Positions 1 through 4,849 of a stretch of 5,807 bases of DNA are shown here, piece by piece; within the stretch, counting starts at the first letter, position 1, and each line of letters opens with the position of its first letter. The notes below the pieces were generated by a model. The model was given only the letters and a program-made list of their open reading frames with translations. It was not told where the DNA came from and searched no databases. The position numbers and the translations under genes were made by a program. The stretch spans positions 1 through 5,807 of the forward strand of contig CANBRV010000149.1 of assembly GCA_947372005.1 (NCBI GenBank). The letters run 5' to 3'. This stretch comes from Comamonadaceae bacterium (GTDB lineage Bacteria > Pseudomonadota > Gammaproteobacteria > Burkholderiales > Burkholderiaceae_C).

Positions 1-44
1 CGGCGCTGCAAAGCGTACAAGCTTGGGTGGCAGCTAAGCTCTAA
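1..44 (+). CDS. Possible C-terminal end of a convergent plus-strand gene (partial)
   Basis: Plus-strand frame 3 encodes the last 13 residues ALQSVQAWVAAKL followed by a TAA at 42-44. The stretch looks like an amphipathic C-terminal helix with a tryptophan, which is compatible with many proteins, including the end of a LysR-type regulator, but it is too short to assign. If real, the gene converges on the cytochrome gene with only 8 bp between the two stop codons. The other two plus frames give less protein-like peptides, and the minus strand has no start here. Thirteen codons cannot prove a gene, so confidence is low. Confidence 0.3.
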   Translation, partial: ALQSVQAWVAAKL

Positions 45-52
45 GCGGGGCT

Positions 53-364
53 TTACTTCTGTGACAAAACCCAAGTCACTAAGGTCTTCGCTTCGGCTTC
101 AGTGACTTGCGGATTGGCAGGCATAAAGCCTCCCCATACGCCGCCGCCACCTTTCATCACTTTTGTGGTGAGCTTGGCAAGTGCATCTTTTTGACCGGCG
201 TATTTTGCTGCAACGTCTTTGTAGGCGGGGCCTAGCAGCTTTTTATCGATAGCATGACAGGCCATGCAATTTTTCTCTGTGGCTAGTTTTTGATTCGCCA
301 AAGCTGATTGGCTTATTGCCAGAGCTGCGACGACGAGAGCCAATGTTAATGCGATTTTTTTCAT
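53..364 (-). CDS. Periplasmic class I c-type cytochrome (c551/c552-like)
   Basis: A 103-residue precursor of a small monohaem electron carrier. Residues 1-23 form a Sec signal peptide: MKK, a hydrophobic core rich in Ala, Leu and Val, and a likely cleavage after ALA at 21-23. The mature protein is about 80 residues, normal for cytochrome c551/c552. The haem motif CMACH is at 33-37, with Cys33 and Cys36 binding haem covalently and His37 as one axial ligand. Met81, in GGFMPANP, is the likely second ligand; the glycine-rich run and VWGG before it match the c551/c552 pattern. The gene starts 18 bp after the ilvD stop and is last in the run. Its ribosome site is weak: AAG followed by an A run, within an A/T-only hairpin. 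It probably passes electrons between membrane complexes or to a peroxidase, but no partner oxidase, reductase or peroxidase is visible, so its redox partner is unknown. Confidence 0.93.
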   Translation of the reverse strand: MKKIALTLALVVAALAISQSALANQKLATEKNCMACHAIDKKLLGPAYKDVAAKYAGQKDALAKLTTKVMKGGGGVWGGFMPANPQVTEAEAKTLVTWVLSQK

Positions 365-365
365 T

Positions 366-382
366 ATTTTTTCTTAAAAAAT
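366..382 (-). promoter_or_regulatory. A/T-only inverted repeat in the ilvD-cytochrome gap
   Basis: On the minus strand the gap reads ATTTTTT, AAG, AAAAAAT, a perfect 7-bp inverted repeat with a 3-nt loop. It fills all but one base of the space between the ilvD stop and the cytochrome ATG. The purines that would act as ribosome-binding sequence lie in the loop and 3' arm. An all-A:U stem is weak, so the practical effect may simply be an unstructured, A-rich initiation region. A TATATT (385-390) overlapping the ilvD stop resembles a -10 box, but I see no good -35 partner. Confidence 0.4.
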
Positions 383-2080
383 TTAATATAAATCAAGTAC
401 AGCGCCCTTGCTAGCGCTGGACGCGTTAAAGGCGAACTTGGCTTGCACGCCGCGCGTATAACGAGGCTCTGGTTGCTTCCAAGCTGCACGGCGAGTGGCG
501 ATGGTGGCTTCATCCACATTGAGCTGGAGTAGCAACTGCTTGGCATCAATCGTGACGCTGTCGCCGTTTTCAATCAAGGCAATCACGCCGCCCGCGTAGG
601 CTTCTGGAGCAACATGGCCAACCACCATGCCCCATGTGCCGCCACTAAAGCGGCCATCGGTAATCAGGCCCACTGTCTCACCTAGGCCTGCGCCAATGAG
701 TGCGCCCGTGGGAGCCAGCATCTCAGGCATGCCGGGGCCGCCTTTGGGGCCGAGGTAGCGCAAAATCATGACATCGCCGTGGGTAATCTTGCCATCCAAA
801 ATAGCTTTGAGTGCGGACTGCTCGTCGTCAAAACACTTGGCCGGCCCAGTAATGACTGGGTTTTTGAGTCCTGTGATTTTGGCAACTGCGCCTTCAGGCG
901 AGATATTGCCTTTCAAAATGGCGAGGTGGCCTTCTTTGTAGAGTGCTTTGTCGATGCTGCGAATCACGTCTTGATCGGCACGCGGGCTATCTGGCACATC
1001 TTTCAAAACTTCAGCAATAGTTTGGCCTGAAATCGTCATGCAGTCACCGTGTAGCAGTCCTGCATTGAGCAAAACTTTCATGACTTGCGGAATACCACCA
1101 GCAAGATGGAGATCGACCGCCAGATACTTGCCCGATGGCTTCAAGTCGCAAATCACAGGGACTTTTTTGCGCATACGCTCAAAGTCATCAATGGTGAATT
1201 CGACGCCTGCGGCGTGGGAAATTGCCAAGAAGTGCAGCACTGCGTTTGTTGAGCCGCCTGTTGCCATGATGACGGCAACGGCGTTCTCAAGCGCTTTCTT
1301 CGTCACGATGTCGCGCGGTTTGAGTCCTAGTTTGATTGCATTCATCAGCACTTGTGCGGATTCTTTGGCAGAGTTTTGCTTCTCGTCGTGCGGGTTCGCC
1401 ATGGTGGACGAGTAGGGCAGGGACATGCCCAGCGCTTCAAACGATGAACTCATGGTGTTAGCGGTGTACATACCGCCGCAGGAGCCTGGACCTGGCACGG
1501 CGCGCATTTCAATTTCGCGCAGGTCTTCGTCACTCATGTTGCCAGCCGCGTTTTGGCCAACGGCTTCAAACACGCTCACGATGTTGAGGTCTTGGCCTTT
1601 GTAGCGTCCGGGCAAAATCGTGCCGCCGTAGACATAGATAGCGGGCACATTGGCACGCAGCATGCCCATCATGCCACCTGGCATATTTTTGTCGCAACCA
1701 CCCACCACCACCACGCCGTCCATCCATTGGCCTTGTACACAGGTTTCGATGCAATCGGAAATGACTTCGCGCGAAACGAGCGAATATTTCATGCCTTCTG
1801 TACCCATAGCCATACCGTCAGAAATGGTTGGCGTACCAAAAATCTGTGCGTTGCCGCCAGCTTCTTCAATGCCGGCTACTGCTGCATCCGCTAGTTTTTG
1901 CAGGCCGCTGTTGCAAGGAGTAATCGTGCTGTGACCATTGGCAACACCAATCATTGGCTTACCAAAATCAGCTTCTGTGTAGCCCATGGCGTAGTACATG
2001 GAGCGATTGGGCGCACGTGATTTTCCTTGCGTGATGTTGTCCGAGCGCAGGTTTTTGAAGTGGATAGTTTGTTCAGTCAT
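383..2080 (-). CDS. ilvD: Dihydroxy-acid dehydratase, short form
   Basis: This cytoplasmic enzyme dehydrates 2,3-dihydroxy-isovalerate and 2,3-dihydroxy-3-methylvalerate to the 2-keto acids that give valine, leucine, pantothenate and isoleucine. At 565 residues it is full length for the short IlvD type; the E. coli enzyme is about 616. Three cysteines sit where the family binds its Fe-S cluster: Cys56 (TPCNSG), Cys129 (GGCDKNMPGG) and Cys201 (GPGSCGGMYTAN). Asp88 (TISDGM), Asp130 and Lys131 are the expected Mg site, Lys131 being the residue carbamylated in relatives. GGPGMPEM (447-454) and GRFSGG (476-481) are C-terminal active-site segments, with Ser479 the likely catalytic base. Sugar-acid dehydratases of the IlvD/EDD family share these motifs, but the length and N-terminus favour IlvD. 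The short form often carries a [2Fe-2S] cluster; cluster type here is inference. It starts 13 bp after the LOG gene stop, with no clear Shine-Dalgarno sequence, so translation may be coupled. No leader peptide or attenuator is visible upstream. Confidence 0.97.
   Translation of the reverse strand: MTEQTIHFKNLRSDNITQGKSRAPNRSMYYAMGYTEADFGKPMIGVANGHSTITPCNSGLQKLADAAVAGIEEAGGNAQIFGTPTISDGMAMGTEGMKYSLVSREVISDCIETCVQGQWMDGVVVVGGCDKNMPGGMMGMLRANVPAIYVYGGTILPGRYKGQDLNIVSVFEAVGQNAAGNMSDEDLREIEMRAVPGPGSCGGMYTANTMSSSFEALGMSLPYSSTMANPHDEKQNSAKESAQVLMNAIKLGLKPRDIVTKKALENAVAVIMATGGSTNAVLHFLAISHAAGVEFTIDDFERMRKKVPVICDLKPSGKYLAVDLHLAGGIPQVMKVLLNAGLLHGDCMTISGQTIAEVLKDVPDSPRADQDVIRSIDKALYKEGHLAILKGNISPEGAVAKITGLKNPVITGPAKCFDDEQSALKAILDGKITHGDVMILRYLGPKGGPGMPEMLAPTGALIGAGLGETVGLITDGRFSGGTWGMVVGHVAPEAYAGGVIALIENGDSVTIDAKQLLLQLNVDEATIATRRAAWKQPEPRYTRGVQAKFAFNASSASKGAVLDLY
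400..419 (-). other. GC-rich hairpin inside the 3' end of ilvD
   Basis: CAGCGC (400-405) and GCGCTG (414-419) form a perfect 6-bp stem with an 8-nt loop, within the codons for roughly residues 553-560 of IlvD. On the transcribed strand it is followed about 17 nt later by a run of six T in the gap to the cytochrome gene. That distance is too long for a classical intrinsic terminator. It could act as a weak attenuator or a 3'-end stabiliser for ilvD mRNA, or be a chance result of the Ala/Ser codons. Confidence 0.3.
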
Positions 2081-2093
2081 GATTCAATTGTAA

Positions 2094-2642
2094 TTAAGCG
2101 TTTGGGTAAATCTGAGCAAGTAAATCGGCCACGTTGTCGCCGTGTTTGAGTAAATCGATTTGGCTTTGATCCATAAAACCTTCCTTCATGGAGTGGTGCA
2201 TGGCTTGTAAAAAAGTGTCGTAATAACCGCGAGTGTTTAAAAATCCAAGTGGTTTGCCGTGATAACCCAGTTGCCGCCACACCCATTGCTCGATGATTTC
2301 TTCAAATGTGCCAATGCCGCCTGGCATCGCGATAAAAGCATTGGAACGCTCAGCCATCATGGCTTTGCGTTCATGCATATCTTCCACAACAAATAGCTCT
2401 GTGCAACGTGTATTGGCATGTTCGCGCTCCATCAATGCCTGGGGGATCACGCCAATTACATGAGCGCCAGCGTCTAGTGCTGCATTTGCTACGACGCCCA
2501 TGAGGCCATTTTTGCCACCACCGTAAACCAACTGTCCGCCGCGTTCACCTACCCAGTGACCGACAGCAACGGCCGCCTCTTTGTAGGCGGGGTGATGACC
2601 CATGCGGGAGCCGCAATAAACAGCAAGAGAAATAGAGGGCAT
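2094..2642 (-). CDS. LOG-family (TIGR00730) nucleoside-5'-monophosphate phosphoribohydrolase
   Basis: A 182-residue Rossmann-like protein of the LOG/lysine-decarboxylase-like family. Characterised members cleave the N-glycosidic bond of nucleoside 5'-monophosphates, releasing free base and ribose 5-phosphate; plant and some bacterial members activate cytokinin ribotides. The N-terminus SLAVYCGSRMG (5-15) is the usual first strand and loop. GGGKNGLMG (41-49) is the phosphate-binding region. ERKAMM (91-96) and PGGIGTFEE (107-115) carry the family catalytic residues, Arg92 and Glu115. Length is normal and no motif is broken. Older annotations as lysine decarboxylase are wrong for this family. 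The start lies 20 bp after the phoH stop and lacks a recognisable Shine-Dalgarno sequence, so it probably depends on translation of phoH. The true substrate, whether cytokinin ribotide, AMP or a damaged nucleotide, cannot be read from the sequence. Confidence 0.93.
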   Translation of the reverse strand: MPSISLAVYCGSRMGHHPAYKEAAVAVGHWVGERGGQLVYGGGKNGLMGVVANAALDAGAHVIGVIPQALMEREHANTRCTELFVVEDMHERKAMMAERSNAFIAMPGGIGTFEEIIEQWVWRQLGYHGKPLGFLNTRGYYDTFLQAMHHSMKEGFMDQSQIDLLKHGDNVADLLAQIYPNA

Positions 2643-2662
2643 TGTGATGAGTTTGAAGGGTG

Positions 2663-4234
2663 TTAAAGAACCTCGCTTGCATGATCTGCAAGCCGTGATC
2701 GTTCGCCACGCGCTAGTGTGATATGTCCGCTGTGCGACCAGCCTTTGAACTTATCGACGATGTAGGTTAGACCGCAGGATCCTTCGGTGAGATAGGGCGT
2801 ATCAATTTGCGCGAGGTTACCCATGAGCACGATCTTCGTGCCTGGACCTGCGCGCGTGACCAATGTTTTGATTTGCTTGGGCGTGAGGTTTTGTGCCTCG
2901 TCAATGATGAGGTATTTGTTGAGGAATGTGCGACCGCGCATGAAGTTCATGCTTTTGATTTTGATGCGGCTACGGATAAGGTCTTGCGTCGCAGCCCGTC
3001 CCCATTCACCGGCTGTGGTGTCGTTCTTGGCGAGAACTTCTAAGTTGTCGTCCAGCGCACCCATCCATGGGCCCATTTTTTCTTCTTCGGTACCAGGCAA
3101 AAAGCCGATGTCTTCGCCCACGCTGACTGTTGCACGAGTGACAATGATTTCTGAATAACGGCGTTCATCAAGTACCTGCGAGAGTCCGCTGGATAAGGCG
3201 AGCAGTGTTTTGCCTGTGCCTGCTGTACCCGCCAGTGTAACCAAATCGACTTCTGGATCCATGAGCAAGTTCATAGCGAAATTTTGTTCACGATTACGTG
3301 CGTTGACACCCCAGACAGCGTGCTTGACGTGTTGGAAATCTTTGAGTGTTTTTAATGTCGCACTGTCGCCGCGCAGCTCGGTGACGCGCATATAAATGGA
3401 AGGCTCGCCTGCTTGCTCGTAGTACAGACATTCGTTAATACGCCAGTCTTGTGTTTGCTTGCCTTTGACTCTGTAGAACGTGTGACCGCCTTGCGTCCAG
3501 CTCTCGAGTTGCTTACTTTGCTTGGTCCAAAAATCAACGGGTAGAGCAGACGCACCTGAATACAGGATGTCTCCATCTTCTAGCACTTTGTCGTTTTGGT
3601 AGTCCTCAGCTGACAAACCCAGCGCATTGGCTTTAATGCGCATGTTGATGTCTTTGGACACCAGTACCACTTCACGAGCCTTGCTTGACGCAGCCTCTGC
3701 CGCTTTTAGCGAATGAACAACTGCCAAAATTTGATTATCGGCTTTGCCTTGTGGCAGGCTCATTGGCAAATCAGCAATGAGCAGCGATGTTTGAAAGAAG
3801 AGCTTGCCAGTGGCTGCACTATGGCCGGTAGCATCTAATGCGACACCAGCCGTCATCTTGTCCATATTTTCACCCGCCAAACTGAGCAAGCTATCCAGCC
3901 AGCGGCTAGTTTGGCGTGCGTTACGGGCGACTTCTGTCATGCCTTTTTTGTGCGAGTCGAGCTCTTCGAGCACGATCATTGGCAAGTAAACATCGTGCTC
4001 TTCAAAACGGAAGAGGCACATGGGGTCGTGCATCAGCACATTGGTATCTAATACAAACAGACGACGGGGTCCTTTGCGCTGTTTTTGTGGTTTTGCCGTT
4101 GGCCTAGGTGCCTCGCGCAATACGATTGCAGGCGCCGGCGTAGTTGGCAAAAGTATTTCTTGCTCTTTTGCGCGCTCTATAGGTCTTGGGAGCTTAGCCC
4201 CCGCTTTCGGCTTGGGGGGCGATGGCAATGGCAT
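2663..4234 (-). CDS. PIN domain-PhoH ATPase fusion (PhoH2/YlaK type)
   Basis: A 523-residue cytoplasmic protein joining a PIN-type RNase domain to a PhoH ATPase. Residues 1-58 are a Pro/Lys/Arg-rich, probably disordered tail. The PIN domain (about 59-205) has LDTNVLMHD with Asp63, LEELDSHKKG with Glu90/Glu91, KADNQIL with Asp166 and SKDINMR with Asp195, so the acidic metal site looks complete. A linking domain (about 225-310) leads to the ATPase: Walker A GTAGTGKT (336-343), VTRATVSVGEDIGFLPGT (365-382), Walker B LIIDEAQ (442-448) and MGNLAQIDTPYL (471-482). It ends with the typical ARGERSRLADHASEVL. Plain PhoH is about 350 residues; the extra length is the PIN domain and tail. Characterised PhoH2 proteins unwind and cleave RNA using ATP, so RNA processing or decay is the likely role; despite the name, a phosphate-starvation role is not shown here. 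It lies 16 bp after bcp and has its own clear AGGA ribosome site, which fixes the start. Confidence 0.95.
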   Translation of the reverse strand: MPLPSPPKPKAGAKLPRPIERAKEQEILLPTTPAPAIVLREAPRPTAKPQKQRKGPRRLFVLDTNVLMHDPMCLFRFEEHDVYLPMIVLEELDSHKKGMTEVARNARQTSRWLDSLLSLAGENMDKMTAGVALDATGHSAATGKLFFQTSLLIADLPMSLPQGKADNQILAVVHSLKAAEAASSKAREVVLVSKDINMRIKANALGLSAEDYQNDKVLEDGDILYSGASALPVDFWTKQSKQLESWTQGGHTFYRVKGKQTQDWRINECLYYEQAGEPSIYMRVTELRGDSATLKTLKDFQHVKHAVWGVNARNREQNFAMNLLMDPEVDLVTLAGTAGTGKTLLALSSGLSQVLDERRYSEIIVTRATVSVGEDIGFLPGTEEEKMGPWMGALDDNLEVLAKNDTTAGEWGRAATQDLIRSRIKIKSMNFMRGRTFLNKYLIIDEAQNLTPKQIKTLVTRAGPGTKIVLMGNLAQIDTPYLTEGSCGLTYIVDKFKGWSHSGHITLARGERSRLADHASEVL

Positions 4235-4240
4235 ATTTAT

Positions 4241-4244
4241 TCCT
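4241..4244 (-). promoter_or_regulatory. Ribosome-binding site of the PIN-PhoH gene
   Basis: The minus strand reads CAGGAATAAAT directly before the ATG at 4234. AGGA lies 6 nt from the start codon, a good Shine-Dalgarno match at normal spacing and the clearest one in the window. It supports the chosen start and lies in the 16-bp gap after the bcp stop. Confidence 0.7.
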
Positions 4245-4250
4245 GTTGAA

Positions 4251-4766
4251 TTACTCTTCTACAGTTTCAGCAGCAACTTTAGCTGCAGCTTTTTCAGATT
4301 TTTTGAGAGCTTTGACGGCTTTTAAAACTTCGTCAACATGGCCAGGAACTTTAAGGCCGCGCCACTCGGCAGCCAGCAAACCGTCAGAACCAATCAAGAA
4401 CGTGCTGCGCTCGATGCCTTTGACTTTTTTGCCATACATGATTTTGTTTTTTACCACGCCAAACATGTGACACATTTTTTCTTCGGTGTCGGCAATCAGC
4501 TCAAATGGCAGCTCTAGCTTGGCTTTGAACTCGTCGTGTGATTTCATGTTGTCACGTGACACACCAAAAACGGTTGCGCCTGTTTTGGCGAAGTCTTTGT
4601 ATTTATCGCGAAACTCCATCGCCTCAGTGGTGCAGCCTGGGGTGTTGTCTTTAGGATAAAAATACAGCACAACGATTTTGCCGAGGTGTGTGAGGTTGGA
4701 AACTTCGATGCCGCTGGTGGCTTTGGCTTCAAATTCAGGGATACGTTTGTTAACGGTGACAGCCAT
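4251..4766 (-). CDS. bcp: Thioredoxin-dependent peroxiredoxin, Bcp/PrxQ family
   Basis: A 171-residue cytoplasmic thiol peroxidase that reduces hydrogen peroxide and organic hydroperoxides. The thioredoxin fold opens with FEAKATSG (12-19) and runs to LYFYPKDNTPGCTTE (34-48), where Cys45 is the peroxidatic cysteine in the PxxxT/SxxC context (Pro38, Thr42, Cys45). Arg119 in GIERSTFLIG is the likely conserved active-site arginine. In E. coli Bcp the resolving cysteine is at position 50; here that residue is Met50, and the only other cysteine is Cys99 (EKMCHMFGV). The enzyme therefore works either as a 1-Cys type or with Cys99 as partner. The C-terminal 20 residues are a Lys/Ala/Glu-rich tail (KKSEKAAAKVAAETVEE). 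The gene is 83 bp from the ABC-F stop and 16 bp ahead of phoH, so it may be first in the transcript. Its ribosome site is weak (GAAAAGAAT). Confidence 0.95.
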   Translation of the reverse strand: MAVTVNKRIPEFEAKATSGIEVSNLTHLGKIVVLYFYPKDNTPGCTTEAMEFRDKYKDFAKTGATVFGVSRDNMKSHDEFKAKLELPFELIADTEEKMCHMFGVVKNKIMYGKKVKGIERSTFLIGSDGLLAAEWRGLKVPGHVDEVLKAVKALKKSEKAAAKVAAETVEE

Positions 4767-4790
4767 GGTAGATTCTTTTCGCAGGAGAGG

Positions 4791-4805
4791 GCGCTAGGTA
4801 AGCGC
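4791..4805 (-). repeat. Short inverted repeat in the bcp leader
   Basis: GCGCT (4791-4795) and AGCGC (4801-4805) form a perfect 5-bp GC-rich stem around a 5-nt loop, 24 bp before the bcp start. It has no T run and is not an intrinsic terminator. Its inner bases can pair instead with a more distant copy: GCTAGGT (4793-4799) with ACCTAGC (4824-4830), a 7-bp inverted repeat. The two pairings exclude each other. Either may be chance. Confidence 0.3.
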
Positions 4806-4817
4806 AAACAACCTCGT

Positions 4818-4823
4818 ATTTTA
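4818..4823 (-). promoter_or_regulatory. Weak candidate -10 element for bcp
   Basis: The minus strand carries TAAAAT here, a 5 of 6 match to the sigma-70 -10 consensus, about 50 bp before the bcp ATG. The region where a -35 box would fall (about 4840-4846) reads only as a poor match, so an activator or a weak promoter would be needed. This is the only gap in the run long enough for a promoter outside a coding region, which is the main argument for it. I see no OxyR or other operator that I could name. Confidence 0.3.
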
Positions 4824-4849
4824 ACCTAGCTAGCTCTCTTGTGGGGTGT

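Noticed and set aside
20..53. Intrinsic terminator between the cytochrome gene and the convergent frame
   Set aside because: Only short stems are seen (AGCTT 20-24 with AAGCT 36-40; AAGC 43-46 with GCTT 50-53), and neither strand has a proper T run after them.
364..573. Minus-strand 69-codon open frame ahead of the cytochrome
   Set aside because: It overlaps the 3' end of ilvD in another frame and has no family features. The ilvD frame is clearly the coding one.
1038..1415. Plus-strand 125-codon open frame
   Set aside because: Antisense to ilvD, with low-complexity Ser/Ala composition typical of a shadow frame.
1553..1894. Plus-strand open frame with a histidine-rich peptide (HAHHATWHIF, THHHHAVHP)
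   Set aside because: It lies antisense to the core of ilvD; the histidines are the complement of Met, Gly and Val codons around the CDKNMPGGMMG motif. No ribosome site or known family.
2094..2642. Lysine decarboxylase
   Set aside because: An old automatic name for this family; PGGxGTxxE and the Arg-Lys pair are LOG phosphoribohydrolase motifs, and there is no pyridoxal-phosphate site.
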